Source: RGIG3528 sp045598045 (GTDB taxonomy: Bacteria; Bacillota; Clostridia; Lachnospirales; Lachnospiraceae). From it: 49,961 nt of DNA. The notes under the pieces are model-generated. The model did not search any database, was not told the DNA's origin, and saw only the letters and a list, made by a program, of their open reading frames with translations. The position numbers and the translations under genes were made by a program. Position 1 is the stretch's first letter. Each line of letters opens with the position of its first letter. Of the stretch, positions 1-9,000 are shown piece after piece. The DNA lies in contig JAZLLG010000007.1 of assembly GCA_045598045.1 (NCBI GenBank), positions 1 to 49,961 on the forward strand, read 5' to 3'.

Positions 1-243
1 AACAATCTCATCATAAAGTGAGGAATAGTCTGTTGTTCTCTTAACGAGAATTCTTCCTCCCTCAGAAACATCGGAAAGGGCATACGGATAACCGTCCGCA
101 TTCCATACATCCTCCGCACTGGTTGCAACGGGTGAAAGAAGGGAAACCAGCATGGCGGTAACAAGTACACCTGAAAGTGCCTTCACGGCTGTCTTCTTTC
201 TTTTTGCCGTAAACCTTTTTACGGCATACAAAAAGTTTTTCAT
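1..243 (-). CDS. Secreted subtilisin-like protease, N-terminal part (runs off left edge)
   Basis: Only about 81 codons are present. The start is the ATG at 243, preceded by GAGGAGGTTCT, an excellent ribosome site. The product begins with a basic segment (MKNFLYAVKRFTAKRKKTAV) and a hydrophobic stretch (ALSGVLVTAMLVSLLSP) followed by SAEDVW, a typical Sec signal peptide. The mature start, including GGRILVKRTTDYSSLYDEIV, is almost identical to the start of the S8 protease at the right end of the window, so the assignment comes from that paralog; no catalytic residue lies inside this window. The leader upstream is itself duplicated at 804-921. Confident as a paralog; the protease function of this copy is inferred. 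Confidence 0.75.
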   Translation of the reverse strand, partial: MKNFLYAVKRFTAKRKKTAVKALSGVLVTAMLVSLLSPVATSAEDVWNADGYPYALSDVSEGGRILVKRTTDYSSLYDEIV

Positions 244-361
244 AGAACCTCCTCATAAAGTTTAGTAGTTTGTTGTGAGTGCAAAAATGCGACTTAATGA
301 ACACTTCATGCGCATTTTGCAGCACAACGGAAATCAGCCTACTACTTTAGAGGAAGTTTGT
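244..361 (-). promoter_or_regulatory. Conserved 5' leader of the protease gene (copy 1)
   Basis: This stretch just upstream of the protease start aligns almost base for base with 807-921. On the minus strand both copies contain a stem of AAATGCG paired with CGCATTT, enclosing an ATG..CAT inner stem, and both end in a Shine-Dalgarno segment (GAGGAGGTTCT here). Conservation of a non-coding stem-loop next to the start suggests a 5' UTR element. The right-hand protease copy does not share this leader. Confidence 0.5.
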
Positions 362-460
362 CAACAATAATTGTTGAATTTGTAAACTTTTCGCGCTTCA
401 CGAGGGGCAATTGCTTAATAGCAGATGGTCTATTTGTATTATGAATACAATTCAAGACTC

Positions 461-696
461 GCCCGGTATCTGCGAACGGGTTTTCTTCAAAAAGATACCA
501 TTTTTGCGTGATTTCATGCTTTTCAACGGTCAGGTGGTATCTGTATGCTGAAAAAGCAGAAAAAGACCTCACTTTTTTGCTTGAAAGTGAGGTCTTTTTG
601 AGATTTTTTGCCATATAGATACCACCGGTCAGAATATAAGCATTGAAATGCCGGATTTTGGTATCTTTTTCAGTTTAATGGTAATATAGATACCAC
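461..696 (-). repeat. Dispersed 236-bp element, copy A
   Basis: Read on the minus strand this segment aligns along its full length with 36600-36836 on the plus strand. Shared blocks in order are: GTGGTATC, AAAAGATACCAAAATC, GGTGGTATCTATAT, a central inverted repeat AAAAGACCTC/GAGGTCTTTTT, ATAGATACC, GAAAAGCATGAAATCA, CAAAATGGTAT, and CAGATACCG. GGTATC/GATACC motifs recur at both edges and inside. The central repeat (560-575 with 584-599) is a 16-bp stem with A-runs before and T-runs after, so it could act as a terminator in both directions. No open frame is shared between the copies, which argues for a non-coding mobile or structural repeat. Confidence 0.75.
560..599. terminator. Bidirectional terminator-like hairpin inside element A
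   Basis: Perfect 16-bp stem AAAAAGACCTCACTTT / AAAGTGAGGTCTTTTT with an 8-nt loop. A and T tracts sit on both sides so either strand ends in a U-run. It would separate the typA transcript from the leftward protease gene. Confidence 0.65.
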
Positions 697-806
697 GTAG
701 TATCGACAACGTCAGCCAAGAGCTGCCTGCTTCTCCTCGGAAGCTTTTTAGTCCACTTCGTAACAAAACCCAAAGGCCTTCCTACGGCAGCCGATAAACC
801 TCTCAT
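675..806 (-). pseudogene. Decayed 5' end of a third protease copy
   Basis: An ATG at 806 with the same leader as the left protease begins a 43-codon frame (MRGLSAAVGRPLGFVTKWTK...). The first codons resemble the start of the right-hand protease (MRSLMTAVRSFTAK), but there is no hydrophobic signal segment and the frame runs into the edge of element A (GATACCAC at 689-696). I read it as a truncated remnant, possibly cut by the element. It could instead be a short expressed leader peptide; the sequence does not decide. Confidence 0.4.
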
Positions 807-921
807 AAAACCTCCAAATAAGTCTCGTAGTTTGTTGCTTGCACAGAAATGCGGCTTAATGAGCACTACATGCGCATTTCGGGCAACACAACAAAAATCA
901 GCCTACCGTTTTAGGAGAAGT
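807..921 (-). repeat. Duplicate of the protease leader (copy 2)
   Basis: Aligns with 244-361 including the AAATGCG/CGCATTT stem, the TTTGTTG and CAGCCTAC blocks, and the Shine-Dalgarno position. It lies directly downstream of the typA stop. Confidence 0.65.
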
Positions 922-2751
922 TTATTTTCTGAAACCTGCTCTCTTTCTCATGAGAGGATCGAGAATCTTCTTTCTTATTCTGAGAGATGAAGGTGTTACT
1001 TCAAGGAGCTCATCTGTTTCAATGAAATCAAGTGCCTGCTCAAGGCTGAGGATACGAGGCGGTGTAAGGCGGAGAGCTTCGTCGGCAGCGGAAGAACGTG
1101 TGTTTGTAAGCTGTTTCTTCTTGCAGACGTTTACTTCGATGTCCTCGGGCTTTGCGCTCTGACCGATAACCATTCCGGAGTAAACCTTTTCGCCGGCGCC
1201 GATGAAGAGTGTACCACGCTCCTGCGCATTGAAAAGACCATATGTAACGGCATCGCCTGCTTCAAAAGCAATGAGGGAACCTGTCTTACGATAGGAGATG
1301 TCCCCCTTGTAAGGAGCATAACCTTCAAACAATGTATTGATGATGCCTTCACCCTTGGTATCGGTCATGAAGTCACCTCTGTAACCGATGAGACCACGTG
1401 AAGGAATTACAAACTCAAGACGTGTATATCCACCGCTTATGTTGCTCATGGAAACAAGCTCACCCTTACGTGTGGAAAGCTTTTCGATGACAACGCCGGA
1501 GAACTCGTCGGGAACGTCAACGTATACACGCTCCATAGGCTCAAGCCTTTCGCCCATCTCGCCCTTTTTGTAAAGAACTTCTGCCTTACTTACGGCAAAT
1601 TCGAAGCCCTCACGACGCATGTTTTCAATGAGAACGGAAAGGTGAAGCTCACCACGACCGGAAACTTTGAATGCTTCTGTTGTATCTGTTTCCTCGACAC
1701 GGAGTGAAACGTCTGTGTTAAGCTCTCTGAAAAGACGCTCACGAAGATGTCTGGATGTAACGAATTTACCTTCCTTACCTGCAAGAGGAGAGTCGTTTAC
1801 GCAGAATGTCATGGCGATGGTGGGCTCTGAAATTTTCTGGAAAGGAATGGGGTCGATGGCATCAAGTGCACAAAGAGTATCACCGATGTGAATGTCTGAA
1901 ATACCGGAAATGGCAACGATGGAGCCTATGCCTGCTTCCGGAACTTCAACCTTCTTGAGGCCTTCAAACTCATAAAGCTTGCTGACCTTAACACGACGGC
2001 TCTTTTCGGGCTCGTGTGCGTTTACGATGCAAACTTCCTGATTAACCTTGATGGTACCGTTTGAAACCTTACCGACACCGATACGGCCAACGTATTCATT
2101 GTAGTCGATTGTGCTGATAAGCACCTGTGTACCCTTTTCGGGATCTCCTGTGGGAGCGGGAATATAGTCGATGATAGTCTCAAAAAGGGGCTCCATGTTT
2201 TTCTGATCCTGGTTAAGCTCGAGAATGGCAACGCCCTTCTTTGCGGAAGCAAATACGAAAGGACAGTCAAGCTGCTCATCGGAAGCATCAAGATCGATGA
2301 AGAGCTCAAGCACCTCGTCGATAACTTCTGTGGGACGAGCTTCGGGTCTGTCAATCTTGTTGATGCAGACGATAACGGGAAGAGCCAGCTCAAGAGCTTT
2401 CTTAAGAACGAATTTTGTCTGGGGCATAACGCCTTCAAATGCGTCAACAACGAGGATAACGCCGTCAACCATCTTTAAAACTCGCTCAACCTCGCCGCCG
2501 AAATCAGCATGTCCGGGTGTATCGATGATATTGATTTTTGTATTTTTGTAATGGATGGCGGTGTTCTTTGCAAGAATCGTGATGCCTCTTTCTCTTTCGA
2601 TATCATTTGAGTCCATTACACGTTCGGCAACTTCCTGATTTTCACGGAAGGTACCGCTCTGTCTTAAGAGCTCGTCAACCAGTGTTGTTTTACCGTGGTC
2701 AACGTGTGCTATGATTGCGATGTTACGAACGTCTTCTCTCTTTTCTACCAT
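922..2751 (-). CDS. typA: Ribosome-associated translational GTPase TypA/BipA
   Basis: 609 residues, the normal length for the family. The N-terminal GTPase domain shows the P-loop AHVDHGKTT, the switch I region ERERGITI, DTPGHADFGGEVER (G3) and NKIDRPEA (G4). Translation-factor domains II, III and V follow, and the family-specific C-terminal domain carries GLIGYRGDFMTDTKGEG. TypA is an EF-G-like factor that binds the ribosome and supports subunit assembly and growth under stress, especially cold. It is monocistronic and divergent from purM. The start is supported by GAAAGGAA upstream. Nothing unusual seen. Confidence 0.97.
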   Translation of the reverse strand: MVEKREDVRNIAIIAHVDHGKTTLVDELLRQSGTFRENQEVAERVMDSNDIERERGITILAKNTAIHYKNTKINIIDTPGHADFGGEVERVLKMVDGVILVVDAFEGVMPQTKFVLKKALELALPVIVCINKIDRPEARPTEVIDEVLELFIDLDASDEQLDCPFVFASAKKGVAILELNQDQKNMEPLFETIIDYIPAPTGDPEKGTQVLISTIDYNEYVGRIGVGKVSNGTIKVNQEVCIVNAHEPEKSRRVKVSKLYEFEGLKKVEVPEAGIGSIVAISGISDIHIGDTLCALDAIDPIPFQKISEPTIAMTFCVNDSPLAGKEGKFVTSRHLRERLFRELNTDVSLRVEETDTTEAFKVSGRGELHLSVLIENMRREGFEFAVSKAEVLYKKGEMGERLEPMERVYVDVPDEFSGVVIEKLSTRKGELVSMSNISGGYTRLEFVIPSRGLIGYRGDFMTDTKGEGIINTLFEGYAPYKGDISYRKTGSLIAFEAGDAVTYGLFNAQERGTLFIGAGEKVYSGMVIGQSAKPEDIEVNVCKKKQLTNTRSSAADEALRLTPPRILSLEQALDFIETDELLEVTPSSLRIRKKILDPLMRKRAGFRK

Positions 2752-2837
2752 TGGAAATTCCTTTCAATCAGGCTTTTTTCAGCCCCAAATCTGTTCGTCT
2801 TTCTTCTTAATGAGTGTGTTTTTTATGCCAAAGCGAT

Positions 2838-2865
2838 ATATTACCACAAATACGCGAAAAAGCAA
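2838..2865 (-). promoter_or_regulatory. Likely typA promoter
   Basis: On the minus strand: TTGCTT, 16-bp spacer, TAATAT with an extended -10 TGG just before it. About 85 bases of leader would follow before the ATG. Confidence 0.45.
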
Positions 2866-2939
2866 GAAAAAAAGTGTTACAAAACTGAATGGAGTGAATA
2901 CACCCCATTAACTAATGCCATTTATAAGAATATATCAAT

Positions 2940-2967
2940 TTCAAAATAAATAAACCTGTGCTACAAT
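2940..2967 (+). promoter_or_regulatory. Likely purMND promoter
   Basis: TTCAAA, 16-bp spacer, TACAAT. A small stem AGGCG/CGCCT lies in the leader at about 2973-2988, ahead of the GGAGG ribosome site of purM. Confidence 0.45.
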
Positions 2968-3021
2968 GACGAAGGCGTATGGCGCCTATTTTACCAATGA
3001 AAAAGAAAATGGAGGCACAAA

Positions 3022-4047
3022 ATGGACTACAAAAATGCCGGAGTTGATATTGAAGCAGGCTATGAAGCTGTGAAGCTTATGAAAAAGCACGTTGCGCGTA
3101 CAATGAGACCGGAGGTTCTCGGTGGAATCGGAGGTTTTTCCGGTGCCTTTGCAATGAATTCTTTTATGAACATGAAGAATCCCACCTTGCTTTCGGGAAC
3201 GGATGGTGTAGGCACAAAGCTTAAGCTTGCATTCCTTCTTGATAAGCACGATACAATCGGTATCGACTGTGTTGCAATGTGTGTAAACGACGTTGCCTGT
3301 GCGGGCGGTGAGCCTTTGTTCTTCCTTGATTATATTGCCTGTGGCAAAAACTTCCCCGAAAAGATTGCTTCCATCGTATCCGGTGTAGCAACCGGATGTG
3401 AGATGGCCGGAGCCGCACTCATCGGTGGCGAGACGGCGGAAATGCCGGGCTTCTATCCCGAAGACGAGTACGATCTTGCCGGATTTGCCGTAGGTATTGT
3501 TGATAAAGACGAAATGATTACAGGAGATAAGCTCACAAAGGGTGATGTTCTCATCGGTATGGCAAGCTCAGGCATACATTCCAACGGTTATTCACTTGTC
3601 CGCAAGGTTTTCCCCATGGAAGCTTCCAAGCTTAACCGCTACAGCGCAGAGCTCGGTATGTCTCTCGGAGAGGCACTCCTCACACCTACAAAAATTTATG
3701 TGAAAGCTCTCAAGAGCATTAAGAATGCGGGAGTTACCGTTAAGGCATGCAGCCACATCACAGGCGGCGGCTTCTACGAAAACATTCCCAGAATGCTCAA
3801 AGAAGGCACACGTGCGGTTATTGATAAAAATGCCTATGAAGTTCCCGCTCTTTTCAAACTTCTTGCAAAAGAGGGGGGCATTGAAGAGAAAATAATGTAT
3901 AATACATATAACATGGGTATCGGTATGTGCATGGCCGTTGACAAGAATGATGTTGATAAGACCATCGAAGCAATCAAACTTGCAGGCGAAACACCCATCG
4001 TTCTCGGCTCTATCGATGCCGGTGAACAGGATATTATCATCAAATAA
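3022..4047 (+). CDS. purM: Phosphoribosylformylglycinamidine cyclo-ligase (AIR synthetase)
   Basis: 341 residues, normal length. It makes aminoimidazole ribonucleotide from FGAM with ATP, step 5 of de novo purine synthesis. Family features visible are YKNAGVDIEAGYEAV at the N-terminus, TLLSGTDGVGTKLKLA, the AMCVNDVACAGGEPLFFLDY block, GGETAEMPGFY, and the C-terminal HITGGGFYENIPRML. GGAGG lies seven bases before the ATG. First gene of purM-purN-purD, with purN starting nine bases after its stop. Purine synthesis genes for the other steps are not in the window. Confidence 0.97.
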   Translation: MDYKNAGVDIEAGYEAVKLMKKHVARTMRPEVLGGIGGFSGAFAMNSFMNMKNPTLLSGTDGVGTKLKLAFLLDKHDTIGIDCVAMCVNDVACAGGEPLFFLDYIACGKNFPEKIASIVSGVATGCEMAGAALIGGETAEMPGFYPEDEYDLAGFAVGIVDKDEMITGDKLTKGDVLIGMASSGIHSNGYSLVRKVFPMEASKLNRYSAELGMSLGEALLTPTKIYVKALKSIKNAGVTVKACSHITGGGFYENIPRMLKEGTRAVIDKNAYEVPALFKLLAKEGGIEEKIMYNTYNMGIGMCMAVDKNDVDKTIEAIKLAGETPIVLGSIDAGEQDIIIK

Positions 4048-4056
4048 GGAGCGATT

Positions 4057-4653
4057 ATGTTCAACATCGTAGTGATGGTGTCGGGAGGCGGTACAAACCT
4101 TCAGGCGATTATTGACAAAATCAATTCAAAAGACATTCTGAACACAAAAATATCCGCAGTTATTTCCTCCTCACGTACCGCGTTTGCTCTTGAAAGAGCT
4201 GCAAAGGCCGGTATTCCCGGGGAAGCTGTCGTAAAAAAGGATTATGAAAGTACGGAAGCATTTAACAAAGCACTTCTGGAAACCATTGATAAATACTCTC
4301 CGGATCTGATTGTGCTTGCCGGCTACCTTGTTATTGTTCCTGCCGAAGTCATTAAGAAATACAGAAATAAAATCATAAACATTCATCCTTCACTCATCCC
4401 TTCCTTCTGCGGAGACGGTTTCTACGGACTTAAAGTTCATGAGGCTGTTCTTGCCCGCGGATGTAAGGTTACGGGTGCAACGGTTCATTTTGTTGATGAA
4501 GGAACGGACACAGGCCCCATCATCACACAGAAGGCAGTTTATGTTCAGGAAGGTGACACTCCTGAAATACTTCGGAAGAGAGTAATGGAAGAGGCGGAGT
4601 GGATAATTCTTCCCGAAGCCATAAAGAAGCTTGCAGCAGCCAAGGAGGCATAA
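4057..4653 (+). CDS. purN: Phosphoribosylglycinamide formyltransferase (GART)
   Basis: 198 residues, typical for the folate-dependent enzyme that transfers formyl from 10-formyl-THF to GAR (step 3 of purine synthesis). The opening VVMVSGGGTNLQAIID is the phosphate-binding loop. The catalytic triad is visible as N and H in INIHPSLIPSF and the Asp in HFVDEGTDTGPII. AAGGAGCGATT precedes the ATG. It is cotranscribed with purM and purD; purD starts one base after the stop. Confidence 0.96.
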   Translation: MFNIVVMVSGGGTNLQAIIDKINSKDILNTKISAVISSSRTAFALERAAKAGIPGEAVVKKDYESTEAFNKALLETIDKYSPDLIVLAGYLVIVPAEVIKKYRNKIINIHPSLIPSFCGDGFYGLKVHEAVLARGCKVTGATVHFVDEGTDTGPIITQKAVYVQEGDTPEILRKRVMEEAEWIILPEAIKKLAAAKEA

Positions 4654-4654
4654 A

Positions 4655-5920
4655 ATGAAGGTCCTTGTAGTAGGTGGCGGTGGACGTGAACATGCTCTTG
4701 TTTACAAAATCGCCCAGAGCAAAAAAGTCGACAAAATTTACTGCGCACCCGGAAATGCCGGCATTTCCGAGCTTGCAGAATGCTTAAACATCGGAGCGAC
4801 CGAGCTTGAAAAGCTGGCTGATTTTGCCGAGGAAAAAAAGATTGATTTAACCGTTGTCGGCATGGACGATCCTCTCTGTGCAGGAATCGTTGACGCTTTT
4901 GAAGCACGCGGTCTCCGCGTCTTCGGACCCCGTAAGAATGCAGCAATCATCGAAGGCTCCAAAGCTTTTTCAAAGGACCTTATGAAAAAATACAACATTC
5001 CCACCGCAGGTTACGAGGTGTTTACGAACCCCGAGGATGCTTTGAAATATCTTGAAACCGCAAGCTATCCTACGGTTCTTAAAGCAGACGGACTTGCTCT
5101 CGGAAAAGGCGTTCTCATCTGCAACACAAAAGAAGAAGCGGTTCTTGGTGTTAAGGAGCTTATGACCGACAAAAAGTTCGGCACGGCCGGTGACAAGATT
5201 GTCATTGAGGAGTTCCTTACAGGGCGTGAGGTTTCTGTTCTTTCTTTCGTTGACGGAAAGACGATTAAAATTATGACAAGTGCACAGGACCACAAGCGTG
5301 CCAAAGACAACGATGAAGGTCTTAACACAGGAGGAATGGGCACGTTTTCACCCAGTCCTTTCTATACGCCGGAGGCAGACGAGTTTTGCAAAAAGTATGT
5401 ATATCAGGCTACTGTGGATGCAATGGCTTCCGAAGGCAGAGAGTTCAAGGGAATCATTTTCTTTGGCCTTATGCTTACGGAAAAAGGTCCGCGCGTTCTC
5501 GAGTATAATGCCCGCTTCGGCGATCCTGAAACACAGGTTGTTCTCCCCCGCATGAAGAATGATATCGTTGAAGTGTTCGAGGCTTGTATAGACGGTACTC
5601 TTGATAAAATCGATCTTCAATTCGAAGATAATGCTGCGGTCTGTGTGGTTCTTGCAAGCGACGGCTATCCGGAGCATTACGAAAAGGGCAAGGAAATCAA
5701 GGGGCTTGAACGGTTTGCCAAGGAAGACGGTTTCTTCTGTTTCCACGCAGGAACAAAGCTTTCGGACGGAAAAGTGCTTACAAACGGCGGACGCGTACTT
5801 GGCGTAACTGCTGTCGGAAAGGATCTTTTCGAGGCTCGTGCCAATGCATATAAGGCAACGGAATGGGTTGATTTCGAGGGTAAATATATGCGCCATGACA
5901 TAGGAAAAGCAATAGGATAA
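4655..5920 (+). CDS. purD: Phosphoribosylamine-glycine ligase (GAR synthetase)
   Basis: 422 residues, ATP-grasp enzyme of step 2 of purine synthesis. Start chosen at the ATG at 4655, six bases after AAGGAGG; the frame stays open upstream to a TTG but that would lie inside purN without a ribosome site. Visible features: VLVVGGGGREHALVYK (N domain), FGPRKNAAIIEGSKAF, ATP-grasp segment KADGLALGKGV, NTGGMGTFSPSPF, and EYNARFGDPETQVVLPR with the metal-binding residues. Last gene of the operon. Confidence 0.97.
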   Translation: MKVLVVGGGGREHALVYKIAQSKKVDKIYCAPGNAGISELAECLNIGATELEKLADFAEEKKIDLTVVGMDDPLCAGIVDAFEARGLRVFGPRKNAAIIEGSKAFSKDLMKKYNIPTAGYEVFTNPEDALKYLETASYPTVLKADGLALGKGVLICNTKEEAVLGVKELMTDKKFGTAGDKIVIEEFLTGREVSVLSFVDGKTIKIMTSAQDHKRAKDNDEGLNTGGMGTFSPSPFYTPEADEFCKKYVYQATVDAMASEGREFKGIIFFGLMLTEKGPRVLEYNARFGDPETQVVLPRMKNDIVEVFEACIDGTLDKIDLQFEDNAAVCVVLASDGYPEHYEKGKEIKGLERFAKEDGFFCFHAGTKLSDGKVLTNGGRVLGVTAVGKDLFEARANAYKATEWVDFEGKYMRHDIGKAIG

Positions 5921-5936
5921 ATTTTTCCCAAATCTA

Positions 5937-5965
5937 TGGTCAAAAAAATCCAAATGTAGTATACT
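5937..5965 (+). promoter_or_regulatory. Likely promoter of the surface glucosaminidase gene
   Basis: TGGTCA, 17-bp spacer, TATACT ending at 5965. Transcription would start near 5972, which makes a GTG at 5978 unlikely as start and favours the ATGs at 5996 or 6011. Confidence 0.5.
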
Positions 5966-6010
5966 ACACTAGATATAGTGGGTAATTCTATCAAGATGGG
6001 TGCTACATTT

Positions 6011-9000
6011 ATGGAAAAAAACAACAATTTAAAATTTAACAAATACATTTCAAAATTAATGGTGGCGATGCTTATAATCGTTCCTGCTTTGGTGCTGCTT
6101 TTCGGCGCGATGAAAAATTCCGAAAGAACAAGCGCGGCAACAACGGGAACAGTTACGGCAGCGTCACTTTTTGTACGAAAAGGGCCGTCCACATCTTATG
6201 AAAAACTGCAGGTAAACGGCAGTACAGTGTACCTTTCAAAAGGTGACTATGTTGCCATACAATACGAAACCAACGGTTGGTACTATGTTACGGCCAGCTA
6301 CAAGGGCACAAAAGTTACAGGTTACGTTTCCGCGGCGTACATTGCCACAAACGGAAACATTCCCACAGCTGCTCCCAGCGCAACGCCCACATCCAAAGCC
6401 GCAGCCACCAAGACACCTACACCCACGCCGACAAAGGCAGCTTCAAAGAAGCTCACGGACGAAGTTGTGACCGAAGGTTTCCCTCTTAAGGGTTATGTTA
6501 CGGCAGGCAGGCTTAATGTCAGAAAGGATGCCGGCACAAGTTTCGACCGCATCGATGGCATTGACAAGGACCAGCTCGTTACTGTAAGCGCCGCAAAGAA
6601 AGCTTCAAGCGGTGAGTACTGGTACAAGATTTCTTACACTGTCGGTGGCAGCACAAAAGAAGGCTGGGTTTCACAGGCATACATTTCCGTAGACCTTAAT
6701 TCAAAGGCAGATCCTACAAAGACACCGACTCCGAAGGCCACATCCACGCCTAAGCCGGAAGGACCCACACCTACTCCGAAGGTTGTAACATCAGTTGTGA
6801 CCGAAGGCTTCCCGCTTCGCGGCTTCTGCAACACATCAGGGCTTAATGTACGTTCGGGTGCAGGCACATCTTATGACAAGGTTACGGTTCTCACTCTGAA
6901 TGAGTATGTCACACTTACCGGCTACAAGAAAGCAGCAGACACCGGTAAGGTATGGTACGAAGTTTCACTCACCAAAAACGGCAAGACCTATAAGGGATAT
7001 GCATCTTCAAGCTACATTTCCGTAGAAGTTCCCGGCGTTGTTCAGGAACCCACAAAAGCCCCGGATGCAACCTCAACACCCGTTCCCACAGAGGCTCCGA
7101 AGGATACTCCGACACCTGCAATTTCCTACGTTGGCGATCAGATTTCCAAGGATGAAATGACACAGTCCGGCGACTACTGCTACACAGCAGTTGTAAACAC
7201 ATATCAGCTCAATATGCGTGAAAAGCCCGAAACATCGGCTCTCACGGTTGGCACCTTCCCTCAGGATACAAAGGTTTTCATTTTCGATAAAGAAACAACA
7301 GGCACAACACCTTGGTACAAAGTTGCCGTTAAGAAGGACGGAGCCGTAAGCTACGGTTACATGTCTGCCAAGTACACAAAGCTTGTGTTTGCCGAAACCG
7401 TATATGCAAAAGTTACCGAGGACAAGACAAAGCTCAGAAGCACGGCATCGGCAACAAGTGCGTATGTAAAGCTCGCAGATGGCAATATTGCAACACTTTC
7501 TTTAGGTGAGGTCATCTACATTACCGACGAGATTAACCAGAACGGCCAGAAGTGGTTCGGCGTTAAGACAGCAGGCGGCACTACAGGTTACATTCTTTCA
7601 ACGGAAGCCGATCTTTGTGACGGCAGCGGAATGGTTAAGCCTACAGCCACACCGAAACCCACTGCTACTCCCAAGCCACAGGCAACAAATGCAGCCAAAC
7701 CCACTCCCACACCTGCCGGCGGACAGCAGCCTGCGGTAACACCGGCGCCGGGAGAGCCGATTTACGACAAAGAAACCGGCATCAGGATGTATCACTACTA
7801 CGTATATGAAGTTCGTAACGGCATCCAGACGCTTGTTATGGACGGCGTGGACTACTACTTCCCCGCTGTTTCAATGGTTGCACCTGTCGGATATGTTTAC
7901 GACTATCATGAAGTCTACCCGAATACGGTTGATACCGGCTACACATCCTTCATTAAGGCGCACAGCCTTACACAGGACGAAACATATATTTATTATTACG
8001 TGAGAGACCCTAACGCATCGCTTGTTGATGCATGGGATCCTTATATGTCCAATGAACAGTTCGAGAGCTACATGGATTCTCAGGGCTTCCCCGAAACATA
8101 TAAAGACAGCCTGAGAGAGCTTCACAGAATGCATCCGAACTGGATTCTTACGGCCAACCAGACAGGCATTTCCTGGGATGACGCAATATCTTCCGAGAAC
8201 GTTGTCGGCAGAAATCTCATTCCAAACAGCTACAGCGTGGCGTGGAAGTCACTTGAAACCGGAGCTTACAACTGGGAAACAAACCAGTTCATCATTTACG
8301 ACGGTTCAACGTGGGTAACAGCTTCCGCAGCGGCACTGGGTTACTTCATCGATCCGAGAAACTGGCTTAACGAAACAAACATCTTCATGTTTGAAAACCT
8401 TGAGTATAAGCCGGAGTATCAGGATGTGGAAGGTGTTGAAGCACTTCTTGTAAATACGCCTTTCTATCACAAGAGCTACACTTACGTTGACAGTAACGGC
8501 ATTTCAAGAACAACAACTTACGCTGAAACGTTCATTACGGCAGCGGAGTACTCAGGCGTCAGCCCGTACCACCTTGCTTCGCGTGTACGTCAGGAAATCG
8601 TAACAAGCTCTACAACTGTTTCAAACAGTGCAACCGGCACGGTTGAAGGCTATGAAGGCTTGTACAACTTCTACAATATCGGCGCATACCACTCAACGGT
8701 TTCCGGCGGTGCCATCAAGAACGGCCTTAAATACGCCAGAAACGGTGCTTCCAACAGTGACGCACTTAACACAGGCTCACTCATTCCCTGGACAGATCCT
8801 TTCAGGGCTATCGTGGGCGGTGCATACATTATCGGTCAGAACTACATCAACCGTGGTCAGAACACCATTTATCTCCAGAAGTTCAATATGACCGCAGACA
8901 ACACGTTTATGCACCAGTATATGGCAAACGTAGTTGCTCCGAGCTCTGAATCAAAGAAAATGGCAACAGCATATCAGGATGTGGAGAAGCCCATTACCTT

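Noticed and set aside
342..614. 90-residue minus-strand frame over element A
   Set aside because: The corresponding frame is not open in copy B of the element, and no ribosome site precedes it.
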